From Auanema rhodensis (lineage: Eukaryota; Nematoda; Chromadorea; Rhabditida; Rhabditidae), in contig OZ059895.1 of assembly GCA_964057225.1 (NCBI GenBank), forward strand, positions 4,650,001 through 4,714,000: a DNA stretch of 64,000 bases, given 5' to 3'. Of this stretch, positions 1-11,579 are shown piece after piece. The translations under genes and the position numbers were made by a program. The first letter of the stretch is position 1; the number at the start of each line of letters is the position of its first letter. A model generated the notes under the pieces. That model ran no database searches and was not told the origin of the DNA. It saw only the letters and a program-made list of their open reading frames with translations.

Positions 1-133
1 AGGCAAAGACGATGGACAATGTTATTCAACGAAAAAATTAATTCTTCAGGGTGAAAATCGAGGATATAAGTGTGAACATATATCAGTTGATATCTCGGTG
101 CATTTTCAAGCTAGCGAAATCTGATAACACAGA

Positions 134-160
134 TCGACGCAGCTTAAAAATCCGCATCGA
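134..160 (-). other. Imperfect inverted repeat; stem possible on minus-strand RNA
   Basis: TCGACGCAG (134-142) and CCGCATCGA (152-160) are inverted with two mismatches around a 9-base loop, CTTAAAAAT. On the + strand the mismatches are A-C. In a minus-strand transcript both become G-U wobble pairs, giving an unbroken 9-bp stem. The V-class change CGCATCG to CGCAACG would break one pair. Whether the array is transcribed cannot be told from the sequence. Confidence 0.5.
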
Positions 161-234
161 ATGCACTATACTTCATTGAGAAACGCTTAATACAAAAATT
201 AGTTATGATCGTTTGAAAAATGATGCATTAGTGT

Positions 235-262
235 ATGTTGAGTTTCCATGTACACTCAACAT
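235..262. other. 9-bp dyad, potential hairpin (one per monomer)
   Basis: ATGTTGAGT (235-243) and ACTCAACAT (254-262) are perfect inverted repeats around a 10-base loop, TTCCATGTAC. Both arms looked intact in every monomer I read. The only common change in the element is in the loop (CCATGTAC to CCATGCAC), which removes the TGTACA palindrome but leaves the arms alone. Short dyads of this kind are found in several centromeric satellites and have been linked to non-B DNA or protein binding. No such role is shown here. Confidence 0.8.
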
Positions 263-289
263 TGCTTCCAAAAACATTTTGACAAAAAT

Positions 290-301
290 TTTTTCGAAAA
301 A
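290..301. other. 12-bp perfect palindrome TTTTTCGAAAAA (one per monomer)
   Basis: This palindrome sits within a longer A/T-tract stretch (AAAAATTTTTTCGAAAAATTTC). It is perfect over 12 bp and nearly symmetrical over about 18 bp if one extra T is allowed. It was intact in all monomers I read except 351-701 (GAAACATTTC) and the two adjacent copies at 8073 and 8423 (central G to A). Opposed A- and T-tracts of this kind suggest stiff or curved DNA. Confidence 0.78.
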
Positions 302-701
302 TTTCAAAATAATTTAGCAAAAAGTAGATGTTTTTAGATTCCTTTTTTCAAGGCAAAGATGATGGACAATGTTATTCAACGAAAAAATTGATTCTTCAGG
401 GTGAAAATCGAGGATATAAGTGTGAACATATATCAGTTGATATCTCGGTGCATTTACAAGCTAGCGCAAATCTGATAACACAGATCGACGCAGCTTAAAA
501 ATCCGCATCGAATGCACTATACTTCATTGAGAAACGCTTAATACAAAAATTAGTTATGATCGTTTGAAAAATGATGCATTAGTGTATGTTGAGTTTCCAT
601 GTACACTCAACATTGCTTCCAAAAACATTTTGACAAAAATTTTTTCGAAACATTTCAAAATAATTTAGCAAAAAGGAGATGTTTTTCGATTCCTTTTTTC
701 A

Positions 702-1052
702 AGGCAAAGACGATGGACAATGTTATTCAACGAAAAAATTAATTCTTCAGGGTGAAAATCGAGGATATAAGTGTGAACTTATATCAGTTGATATCTCGGT
801 GCATTTTCAAGCTAGCGCAAATCTGATAACACAGATCGACGCAGCTTAAAAATCCGCATCGAATGCACTATACTTCATTGAGAAACGCTTAATACAAAAA
901 TTAGTTATGATCGTTTGAAAAATGATGCATTAGTGTATGTTGAGTTTCCATGTACACTCAACATTGCTTCCAAAAACATTTTGACAAAAATTTTTTCGAA
1001 AAATTTCAAAATAATTTAGCAAAAAGTAGATGTTTTTAGATTCCTTTTTTCA
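702..1052 (+). repeat. Representative full-length 351-bp monomer
   Basis: This copy shows the common state at nearly every variable site and serves as the reference. In order it holds: a moderately variable first 120 bp (GATGGACAATG, then TCTTCAGGG, then GATATCTCGGTGC, ending in the NheI-type palindrome GCTAGC); a CpG-richer patch around CAGATCGACGCAG and CCGCATCGAATGC; an A/T-rich stretch with CAAAAATTAG and GTTTGAAAAATG; a dyad ATGTTGAGT/ACTCAACAT; then about 85 bp dominated by A- and T-tracts ending in CCTTTTTTCA. Its 351 bp is 117 codons, so frame is kept from copy to copy, yet every frame contains stops. The length is close to two nucleosome repeats of about 175 bp. I see no convincing internal half-length repeat, so it does not look like a recent dimer of a shorter unit. 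Confidence 0.9.
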
Positions 1053-1754
1053 AGGCAAAGACGATGGACAATGTTATTCAACGAAAAAATTAATTCTTCA
1101 GGGTGAAAATCGAGGATATAAGTGTGAACTTATATCAGTTGATATCTCGGTGCATTTTCAAGCTAGCGCAAATCTGATAACACAGATCGACGCAGCTTAA
1201 AAATCCGCATCGAATGCACTATACTTCATTGAGAAACGCTTAATACAAAAATTAGTTATGATCGTTTGAAAAATGATGCATTAGTGTATGTTGAGTTTCC
1301 ATGTACACTCAACATTGCTTCCAAAAACATTTTGACAAAAATTTTTTCGAAAAATTTCAAAATAATTTAGCAAAAAGTAGATGTTTTTAGATTCCTTTTT
1401 TCAAGGCAAAGACGATGGACAATGTTATTCAACGAAAAAATTAATTCTTCAGGGTGAAAATCGAGGATATAAGTGTGAACTTATATCAGTTGATATCTCG
1501 GTGCATTTTCAAGCTAGCGCAAATCTGATAACACAGATCGACGCAGCTTAAAAATCCGCATCGAATGCACTATACTTCATTGAGAAACGCTTAATACAAA
1601 AATTAGTTATGATCGTTTGAAAAATGATGCATTAGTGTATGTTGAGTTTCCATGTACACTCAACATTGCTTCCAAAAACATTTTGACAAAAATTTTTTCG
1701 AAAAATTTCAAAATAATTTAGCAAAAAGTAGATGTTTTTAGATTCCTTTTTTCA

Positions 1755-3858
1755 AGGCAAAGACGATGGACAATGTTATTCAACGAAAAAATTAATTCTT
1801 CAGGGTGAAAATCGAGGATATAAGTGTGAACTTATATCAGTTGATATCTCGGTGCATTTTCAAGCTAGCGCAAATCTGATAACACAGATCGACGCAGCTT
1901 AAAAATCCGCATCGAATGCACTATACTTCATTGAGAAACGCTTAATACAAAAATTAGTTATGATCGTTTGAAAAATGATGCATTAGTGTATGTTGAGTTT
2001 CCATGTACACTCAACATTGCTTCCAAAAACATTTTGACAAAAATTTTTTCGAAAAATTTCAAAATAATTTAGCAAAGAGTAGATGTTTTTAGATTCCTTT
2101 TTTCAAGGCAAAGATGATGGACAATGTTATTCAACGAAAAAATTAATTCTTCAGGGTGAAAATCGAGGATATAAGTGTGAACATATATCAGTTGATATCT
2201 CGGTGCATTTTCAAGCTAGCGAAATCTGATAACACAGATCGACGCAGCTTAAAAATCCGCATCGAATGCACTATACTTCATTGAGAAACGCTTAATACAA
2301 AAATTAGTTATGATCGTTTGAAAAATGATGCATTAGTTTATGTTGAGTTTCCATGTACACTCAACATTGCTTCCAAAAACATTTTGACAAAAATTTTTTC
2401 GAAAAATTTCAAAATAATTTAGCGAAAAGTAGATGTTTTTAGATTCCTTTTTTCAAGGCAAAGATGATGGACAATGTTATTCAACGAAAAAATTAATTCT
2501 TCAGGGTGAAAATCGAGGATATAAGTGTGAACATATATCAGTTGATATCTCGGTGCATTTTCAAGCTAGCGCAAATCTGATAACACAGATCGACGCAGCT
2601 TAAAAATCCGCATCGAATGCACTATACTTCATTGAGAAACGCTTAATACAAAAATTAGTTATGATCGTTTGAAAAATGATGCATTAGTGTATGTTGAGTT
2701 TCCATGTACACTCAACATTGCTTCCAAAAACATTTTGACAAAAATTTTTTCGAAAAATTTCAAAATAATTTAGCAAAAAGTAGATGTTTTTAGATTCCTT
2801 TTTTCAAGGCAAAGACGATGGACAATGTTATTCAACGAAAAAATTAATTCTTCAGGGTGAAAATCGAGGATATAAGTGTGAACTTATATCAGTTGATATC
2901 TCGGTGCATTTTCAAGCTAGCGCAAATCTGATAACACAGATCGACGCAGCTTAAAAATCCGCATCGAATGCACTATACTTCATTGAGAAACGCTTAATAC
3001 AAAAATTAGTTATGATCGTTTGAAAAATGATGCATTAGTGTATGTTGAGTTTCCATGTACACTCAACATTGCTTCCAAAAACATTTTGACAAAAATTTTT
3101 TCGAAAAATTTCAAAATAATTTAGCAAAAAGTAGATGTTTTTGGATTCCTTTTTTCAAGGCAAAGACGATGGACAATGTTATTCAACGAAAAAATTAATT
3201 CTTCAGGGTGAAAATCGAGGATATAAGTGTGAACTTATATCAGTTGATATCTCGGTGCATTTTCAAGCTAGCGCAAATCTGATAACACAGATCGACGCAG
3301 CTTAAAAATCCGCATCGAATGCACTATACTTCATTGAGAAACGCTTAATACAAAAATTAGTTATGATCGTTTGAAAAATGATGCATTAGTGTATGTTGAG
3401 TTTCCATGTACACTCAACATTGCTTCCAAAAACATTTTGACAAAAATTTTTTCGAAAAATTTCAAAATAATTTAGCAAAGAGTAGATGTTTTTAGATTCC
3501 TTTTTTCAAGGCAAAGATGATGGACAATGTTATTCAACGAAAAAATTAATTCTTCAGGGTGAAAATCGAGGATATAAGTGTGAACATATATCAGTTGATA
3601 TCTCGGTGCATTTTCAAGCTAGCGAAATCTGATAACACAGATCGACGCAGCTTAAAAATCCGCATCGAATGCACTATACTTCATTGAGAAACGCTTAATA
3701 CAAAAATTAGTTATGATCGTTTGAAAAATGATGCATTAGTTTATGTTGAGTTTCCATGTACACTCAACATTGCTTCCAAAAACATTTTGACAAAAATTTT
3801 TTCGAAAAATTTCAAAATAATTTAGCGAAAAGTAGATGTTTTTAGATTCCTTTTTTCA
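1755..3858 (+). repeat. Recurring monomer pair spaced by four monomers
   Basis: The pair of monomers at 1755 (ending GCAAAGAG) and 2106 (CATATA, GCGAAATC deletion, TAGTTTATG, GCGAAAAG) recurs in the same order at 3158 and 3509, an offset of 1,403 bp (four monomers, one of them 350 bp). The two monomers between the pairs, at 2456 and 2807, are not clearly repeated after the second pair: the copies at 3859 and 4210 differ at several diagnostic sites. This looks like a partly eroded 4-monomer higher-order repeat, or one whose second half was overwritten by conversion. Confidence 0.65.
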
Positions 3859-4560
3859 AGGCAAAGATGATGGACAATGTTATTCAACGAAAAAATTAAT
3901 TCTTCAGGGTGAAAATCGAGGATATAAGTGTGAACATATATCAGTTGATATCTCGGTGCATTTTCAAGCTAGCGCAAATCTGATAACACAGATCGACGCA
4001 GCTTAAAAATCCGCATCGAATGCACTATACTTCATTGAGAAACGCTTAATACAAAAATTAGTTATGATCGTTTGAAAAATGATGCATTAGTGTATGTTGA
4101 GTTTCCATGTACACTCAACATTGCTTCCAAAAACATTTTGACAAAAATTTTTTCGAAAAATTTCAAAATAATTTAGCGAAAAGTAGATGTTTTTAGATTC
4201 CTTTTTTCAAGGCAAAGATGATGGACAATGTTATTCAACGAAAAAATTAATTCTTCAGGGTGAAAATCGAGGATATAAGTGTGAACATATATCAGTTGAT
4301 ATCTCGGTGCATTTTCAAGCTAGCGCAAATCTGATAACACAGATCGACGCAGCTTAAAAATCCGCATCGAATGCACTATACTTCATTGAGAAACGCTTAA
4401 TACAAAAATTAGTTATGATCGTTTGAAAAATGATGCATTAGTGTATGTTGAGTTTCCATGTACACTCAACATTGCTTCCAAAAACATTTTGACAAAAATT
4501 TTTTCGAAAAATTTCAAAATAATTTAGCAAAAAGTAGATGTTTTTAGATTCCTTTTTTCA

Positions 4561-6662
4561 AGGCAAAGACGATGGACAATGTTATTCAACGAAAAAATTA
4601 ATTCTTCAGGGTGAAAATCGAGGATATAAGTGTGAACATATATCAGTTGATATCTCGGTGCATTTTCAAGCTAGCGAAATCTGATAACACAGATCGACGC
4701 AGCTTAAAAATCCGCATCGAATGCACTATACTTCATTGAGAAACGCTTAATACAAAAATTAGTTATGATCGTTTGAAAAATGATGCATTAGTGTATGTTG
4801 AGTTTCCATGTACACTCAACATTGCTTCCAAAAACATTTTGACAAAAATTTTTTCGAAAAATTTCAAAATAATTTAGCGAAAAGTAGATGTTTTTAGATT
4901 CCTTTTTTCAAGGCAAAGATGATGGACAATGTTATTCAACGAAAAAATTAATTCTTCAGGGTGAAAATCGAGGATATAAGTGTGAACATATATCAGTTGA
5001 TATCTCGGTGCATTTTCAAGCTAGCGCAAATCTGATAACACAGATCGACGCAGCTTAAAAATCCGCATCGAATGCACTATACTTCATTGAGAAACGCTTA
5101 ATACAAAAATTAGTTATGATCGTTTGAAAAATGATGCATTAGTGTATGTTGAGTTTCCATGTACACTCAACATTGCTTCCAAAAACATTTTGACAAAAAT
5201 TTTTTCGAAAAATTTCAAAATAATTTAGCAAAAAGTAGATGTTTTTAGATTCCTTTTTTCAAGGCAAAGACGATGGACAATGTTATTCAACGAAAAAATT
5301 AATTCTTCAGGGTGAAAATCGAGGATATAAGTGTGAACATATATCAGTTGATATCTCGGTGCATTTTCAAGCTAGCGAAATCTGATAACACAGATCGACG
5401 CAGCTTAAAAATCCGCATCGAATGCACTATACTTCATTGAGAAACGCTTAATACAAAAATTAGTTATGATCGTTTGAAAAATGATGCATTAGTGTATGTT
5501 GAGTTTCCATGTACACTCAACATTGCTTCCAAAAACATTTTGACAAAAATTTTTTCGAAAAATTTCAAAATAATTTAGCAAAAAGTAGATGTTTTTAGAT
5601 TCCTTTTTTCAAGGCAAAGACGATGGACAATGTTATTCAACGAAAAAATTAATTCTTCAGGGTGAAAATCGAGGATATAAGTGTGAACATATATCAGTTG
5701 ATATCTCGGTGCATTTTCAAGCTAGCGAAATCTGATAACACAGATCGACGCAGCTTAAAAATCCGCATCGAATGCACTATACTTCATTGAGAAACGCTTA
5801 ATACAAAAATTAGTTATGATCGTTTGAAAAATGATGCATTAGTGTATGTTGAGTTTCCATGTACACTCAACATTGCTTCCAAAAACATTTTGACAAAAAT
5901 TTTTTCGAAAAATTTCAAAATAATTTAGCGAAAAGTAGATGTTTTTAGATTCCTTTTTTCAAGGCAAAGATGATGGACAATGTTATTCAACGAAAAAATT
6001 AATTCTTCAGGGTGAAAATCGAGGATATAAGTGTGAACATATATCAGTTGATATCTCGGTGCATTTTCAAGCTAGCGCAAATCTGATAACACAGATCGAC
6101 GCAGCTTAAAAATCCGCATCGAATGCACTATACTTCATTGAGAAACGCTTAATACAAAAATTAGTTATGATCGTTTGAAAAATGATGCATTAGTGTATGT
6201 TGAGTTTCCATGTACACTCAACATTGCTTCCAAAAACATTTTGACAAAAATTTTTTCGAAAAATTTCAAAATAATTTAGCAAAAAGTAGATGTTTTTAGA
6301 TTCCTTTTTTCAAGGCAAAGACGATGGACAATGTTATTCAACGAAAAAATTAATTCTTCAGGGTGAAAATCGAGGATATAAGTGTGAACATATATCAGTT
6401 GATATCTCGGTGCATTTTCAAGCTAGCGAAATCTGATAACACAGATCGACGCAGCTTAAAAATCCGCATCGAATGCACTATACTTCATTGAGAAACGCTT
6501 AATACAAAAATTAGTTATGATCGTTTGAAAAATGATGCATTAGTGTATGTTGAGTTTCCATGTACACTCAACATTGCTTCCAAAAACATTTTGACAAAAA
6601 TTTTTTCGAAAAATTTCAAAATAATTTAGCAAAAAGTAGATGTTTTTAGATTCCTTTTTTCA
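4561..6662 (+). repeat. 3-monomer higher-order repeat, two copies (1,051 + 1,051 bp)
   Basis: Monomers at 4561, 4911 and 5262 match those at 5612, 5962 and 6313 in order. Each triplet runs: GAC start with CATATA, GCGAAATC deletion and GCGAAAAG; then GAT start with GCGCAAATC and GCAAAAAG; then GAC start with CATATA, GCGAAATC deletion and GCAAAAAG. Triplet length is 350+351+350 = 1,051 bp. The next monomer (6663) begins AGACAAAG, a private G-to-A change, and belongs to the TTACAAGC class. A simple tandem duplication of three monomers explains the pattern. Confidence 0.75.
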
Positions 6663-7013
6663 AGACAAAGATGATGGACAATGTTATTCAACGAAAAAAT
6701 TAATTCTTCAGGGTGAAAATCGAGGATATAAGTGTGAACATATATCAGTTGATATCTCGGTGCATTTACAAGCTAGCGCAAATCTGATAACACAGATCGA
6801 CGCAGCTTAAAAATCCGCATCGAATGCACTATACTTCATTGAGAAACGCTTAATACAAAAATTAGTTATGATCGTTTGAAAAATGATGCATTAGTGTATG
6901 TTGAGTTTCCATGTACACTCAACATTGCTTCCAAAAACATTTTGACAAAAATTTTTTCGAAAAATTTCAAAATAATTTAGCAAAAAGTAGATGTTTTTAG
7001 ATTCCTTTTTTCA

Positions 7014-8422
7014 AGGCAAAGACGATGGACAATGTTATTCAACGAAAAAATTAATTCTTCAGGGTGAAAATCGAGGATATAAGTGTGAACTTATATCAGT
7101 TGATATCTCGGTGCATTTTCAAGCTAGCGCAAATCTGATAACACAGATCGACGCAGCTTAAAAATCCGCATCGAATGCACTATACTTCATTGAGAAACGC
7201 TTAATACAAAAATTAGTTATGATCGTTTGAAAAATGATGCATTAGTTTATGTTGAGTTTCCATGTACACTCAACATTGCTTCCAAAAACATTTTGACAAA
7301 AATTTTTTCGAAAAATTTCAAAATAATTTAGCGAAAAGTAGATGTTTTTAGATTCCTTTTTTCAAGGCAAAGATGATGGACAATGTTATTCAACGAAAAA
7401 ATTAAAATTAATTCTTCAGGGTGAAAATCGAGGATATAAGTGTGAACATATATCAGTTGATATCTCGGTGCATTTTCAAGCTAGCGCAAATCTGATAACA
7501 CAGATCGACGCAGCTTAAAAATCCGCATCGAATGCACTATACTTCATTGAGAAACGCTTAATACAAAAATTAGTTATGATCGTTTGAAAAATGATTTATT
7601 AGTGTATGTTGAGTTTCCATGTACACTCAACATTGCTTCCAAAAACATTTTGACAAAAATTTTTTCGAAAAATTTCAAAATAATTTAGCAAAAAGTAGAT
7701 GTTTTTAGATTCCTTTTTTCAAGGCAAAGATGATGGACAATGTTATTCAACGAAAAAATCAATTCTTCAGGGTGAAAATCGAGGATATAAGTGTGAACTT
7801 ATATCAGTTGATATCTCGGTGCATTTTTAAGCTAGCGCAAATCTGATAACACAGATCGACGCAGCTTAAAAATCCGCATCGAATGCACTATACTTCATTG
7901 AGAAACGCTTAATACAAAAATAAGTTATGATCGTTTGAAAAATGATGCATTAGTGTATGTTGAGTTTCCATGTACACTCAACATTGCTTCCAAAAACATT
8001 TTGACAAAAATTTTTTCGAAAAATTTCAAAATAATTTAGCAAAAAGTAGATGTTTTTACATTCCTTTTTTCAAGGCAAAGACGATGGACAATGTTATTCA
8101 ACGAAAAAATTAATTCTTCAGGGTGAAAATCGAGGATATAAGTGTGAACTTATATCAGTTGATATCTCGGTGCATTTTCAAGCTAGCGAAATCTGATAAC
8201 ACAGATCGACGCAGCTTAAAAATCCGCATCGAATGCACTATACTTCATTGAGAAACGCTTAATACAAAAATTAGTTATGATCGTTTGAAAAATGATGCAT
8301 TAGTGTATGTTGAGTTTCCATGTACACTCAACATTGCTTCCAAAAACATTTTGACAAAAATTTTTTCAAAAAATTTCAAAATAATTTAGCGAAAAGTAGA
8401 TGTTTTTAGATTCCTTTTTTCA
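7014..8422 (+). repeat. 4-monomer higher-order repeat, diverged copy
   Basis: Monomers at 7014, 7365, 7722 and 8073 carry, in order, TAGTTTATG; ATGATTTATT; AAAATCAATT with TTTTTAAGC and AAAAATAAGTT; and the GCGAAATC deletion with GCGAAAAG. The same order makes up the two adjacent copies at 10,177 and 11,580. This copy has private changes the others lack: a 6-bp insertion in the second monomer, TACATTCC instead of TAGATTCC at 8059 in the third, and TTTCAAAAAA instead of TTTCGAAAAA at 8368 in the fourth. It also has GAT in place of GAC at the start of the second monomer. It is thus an older relative of the pair at 10,177-12,982. Confidence 0.75.
7365..7721 (+). repeat. Only length-outlier monomer (357 bp, 6-bp insertion)
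   Basis: Where other copies read CGAAAAAATTAATTC, this one has an extra ATTAAA-type hexamer around 7402-7413, which looks like a small slippage duplication in the A/T run. It is the only monomer in the window that is neither 350 nor 351 bp. The insertion was not passed to the related second monomers of the 4-monomer repeats at 10,528 and 11,931. It therefore arose after they separated, or was lost from them. Confidence 0.85.
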
Positions 8423-8773
8423 AGGCAAAGATGATGGACAATGTTATTCAACGAAAAAATTAATTCTTCAGGGTGAAAATCGAGGATATAAGTGTGAACA
8501 TATATCAGTTGATATCTCGGTGCATTTACAAGCTAGCGCAAATCTGATAACACAGATCGACGCAGCTTAAAAATCCGCATCGAATGCACTATACTTCATT
8601 GAGAAACGCTTAATACAAAAATTAGTTATGATCGTTTGAAAAATGATGCATTAGTGTATGTTGAGTTTCCATGTACACTCAACATTGCTTCCAAAAACAT
8701 TTTGACAAAAATTTTTTCAAAAAATTTCAAAATAATTTAGCGAAAAGTAGATGTTTTTAGATTCCTTTTTTCA
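8073..8773 (+). repeat. Adjacent monomers of different class sharing a private mutation
   Basis: The monomer at 8073 (GAC start, CTTATA, GCGAAATC deletion) and the one at 8423 (GAT start, CATATA, TTACAAGC, no deletion) belong to different classes by their first halves. Both nevertheless carry TTTTTTCAAAAAATTT in place of TTTTTTCGAAAAATTT, with the change at 8368 and 8719, exactly 351 bp apart. I did not see this change anywhere else in the window. It removes the CpG at the centre of the 12-bp palindrome. A short conversion tract copied between neighbours explains it better than two independent mutations. Confidence 0.75.
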
Positions 8774-10176
8774 AGGCAAAGATGATGGACAATGTTATTC
8801 AACGAAAAAATTAATTCTTCAGGGTGAAAATCGAGGATATAAGTGTGAACTTATATCAGTTGATATCTCGGTGCATTTTCAAGCTAGCGCAAATCTGATA
8901 ACACAGATCGACGCAGCTTAAAAATCCGCATCGAATGCACTATACTTCATTGAGAAACGCTTAATACAAAAATTAGTTATGATCGTTTGAAAAATGATGC
9001 ATTAGTGTATGTTGAGTTTCCATGTACACTCAACATTGCTTCCAAAAACATTTTGACAAAAATTTTTTCGAAAAATTTCAAAATAATTTAGCAAAGAGTA
9101 GATGTTTTTAGATTCCTTTTTTCAAGGCAAAGATGATGGACAATGTTATTCAACGAAAAAATTAATTCTTCAGGGTGAAAATAGAGGATATAAGTGTGAA
9201 CTTATATCAGTTGATATCTCGGTGCATTTTCAAGCTAGCGCAAATCTGATAACAAAGATCGACGCAGCTTAAAAATCCGCATCGAATGCACTATACTTCA
9301 TTGAGAAACGCTTAATACAAAAATTAGTTATGATCGTTTGAAAAATGATGCATTAGTGTATGTTGAGTTTCCATGTACACTCAACATTGCTTCCAAAAAC
9401 ATTTTGACAAAAATTTTTTCGAAAAATTTCAAAATAATTTAGCAAAAAGTAGATGTTTTTAGATTCCTTTTTTCAAGGCAAAGACGATGGACAATGTTAT
9501 TCAACGAAAAAATTAATTCTTCAGGGTGAAAATCGAGGATATAAGTGTGAACTTATATCAGTTGATATCTCGGTGCATTTTCAAGCTAGCGAAATCTGAT
9601 AACACAGATCGACGCAGCTTAAAAATCCGCATCGAATGCACTATACTTCATTGAGAAACGCTTAATACAAAAATTAGTTATGATCGTTTGAAAAATGATG
9701 CATTAGTGTATGTTGAGTTTCCATGTACACTCAACATTGCTTCCAAAAACATTTTGACAAAAATTTTTTCGAAAAATTTCAAAATAATTTAGCGAAAAGT
9801 AGATGTTTTTAGATTCCTTTTTTCAAGGCAAAGATGATGGACAATGTTATTCAACGAAAAAATTAATTCTTCAGGGTGAAAATCGAGGATATAAGTGTGA
9901 ACATATATCAGTTGATATCTCGGTGCATTTACAAGCTAGCGCAAATCTGATAACACAGATCGACGCAGCTTAAAAATCCGCATCGAATGCACTATACTTC
10001 ATTGAGAAACGCTTAATACAAAAATTAGTTATGATCGTTTGAAAAATGATGCATTAGTGTATGTTGAGTTTCCATGTACACTCAACATTGCTTCCAAAAA
10101 CATTTTGACAAAAATTTTTTCGAAAAATTTCAAAATAATTTAGCGAAAAGTAGATGTTTTTAGATTCCTTTTTTCA

Positions 10177-11579
10177 AGGCAAAGACGATGGACAATGTTA
10201 TTCAACGAAAAAATTAATTCTTCAGGGTGAAAATCGAGGATATAAGTGTGAACTTATATCAGTTGATATCTCGGTGCATTTTCAAGCTAGCGCAAATCTG
10301 ATAACACAGATCGACGCAGCTTAAAAATCCGCATCGAATGCACTATACTTCATTGAGAAACGCTTAATACAAAAATTAGTTATGATCGTTTGAAAAATGA
10401 TGCATTAGTTTATGTTGAGTTTCCATGTACACTCAACATTGCTTCCAAAAACATTTTGACAAAAATTTTTTCGAAAAATTTCAAAATAATTTAGCGAAAA
10501 GTAGATGTTTTTAGATTCCTTTTTTCAAGGCAAAGACGATGGACAATGTTATTCAACGAAAAAATTAATTCTTCAGGGTGAAAATCGAGGATATAAGTGT
10601 GAACATATATCAGTTGATATCTCGGTGCATTTTCAAGCTAGCGCAAATCTGATAACACAGATCGACGCAGCTTAAAAATCCGCATCGAATGCACTATACT
10701 TCATTGAGAAACGCTTAATACAAAAATTAGTTATGATCGTTTGAAAAATGATTTATTAGTGTATGTTGAGTTTCCATGTACACTCAACATTGCTTCCAAA
10801 AACATTTTGACAAAAATTTTTTCGAAAAATTTCAAAATAATTTAGCAAAAAGTAGATGTTTTTAGATTCCTTTTTTCAAGGCAAAGATGATGGACAATGT
10901 TATTCAACGAAAAAATCAATTCTTCAGGGTGAAAATCGAGGATATAAGTGTGAACTTATATCAGTTGATATCTCGGTGCATTTTTAAGCTAGCGCAAATC
11001 TGATAACACAGATCGACGCAGCTTAAAAATCCGCATCGAATGCACTATACTTCATTGAGAAACGCTTAATACAAAAATAAGTTATGATCGTTTGAAAAAT
11101 GATGCATTAGTGTATGTTGAGTTTCCATGTACACTCAACATTGCTTCCAAAAACATTTTGACAAAAATTTTTTCGAAAAATTTCAAAATAATTTAGCAAA
11201 AAGTAGATGTTTTTAGATTCCTTTTTTCAAGGCAAAGACGATGGACAATGTTATTCAACGAAAAAATTAATTCTTCAGGGTGAAAATCGAGGATATAAGT
11301 GTGAACTTATATCAGTTGATATCTCGGTGCATTTTCAAGCTAGCGAAATCTGATAACACAGATCGACGCAGCTTAAAAATCCGCATCGAATGCACTATAC
11401 TTCATTGAGAAACGCTTAATACAAAAATTAGTTATGATCGTTTGAAAAATGATGCATTAGTGTATGTTGAGTTTCCATGTACACTCAACATTGCTTCCAA
11501 AAACATTTTGACAAAAATTTTTTCGAAAAATTTCAAAATAATTTAGCGAAAAGTAGATGTTTTTAGATTCCTTTTTTCA
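10177..11579 (+). repeat. 4-monomer higher-order repeat, copy 1 of an adjacent pair (1,403 bp)
   Basis: Monomers start at 10177 (GAC, CTTATA, TAGTTTATG, GCGAAAAG), 10528 (GAC, CATATA, ATGATTTATT), 10879 (AAAATCAATT, CTTATA, TTTTTAAGC, AAAAATAAGTT) and 11230 (GAC, CTTATA, GCGAAATC deletion, GCGAAAAG). The next four monomers repeat this order and these states, and I saw no difference between the two copies. The high identity marks a recent tandem duplication. Confidence 0.85.

Noticed and set aside
235-262. Rho-independent terminator
   Set aside because: The dyad is AT-rich with weak arms and is not followed by a T-run. It recurs in every satellite monomer of an evidently eukaryotic array.
286-305. 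CENP-B box
   Set aside because: TTTCGAAAAATT matches the left half of the known consensus (NTTCGNNNNANN), but the required CGGG is replaced by TCAA. The match is what any TTCG in an A-rich context would give.
702-1052. Internal ~175-bp half-monomer repeat
   Set aside because: Only short A/T-rich resemblances, such as AAAAAATTAATTC and CAAAAATTAGTTA, can be lined up between the halves, and their spacing is not half the monomer.
3134-3157. GGATTC end in the monomer starting 2807, as a founder of the right-hand GGATTC class
   Set aside because: It reads GGATTCCTTTTTTC, keeping CC, whereas the right-hand class has GGATTCTTTTTTTC and a following CGGGG. It is probably an independent A-to-G change.
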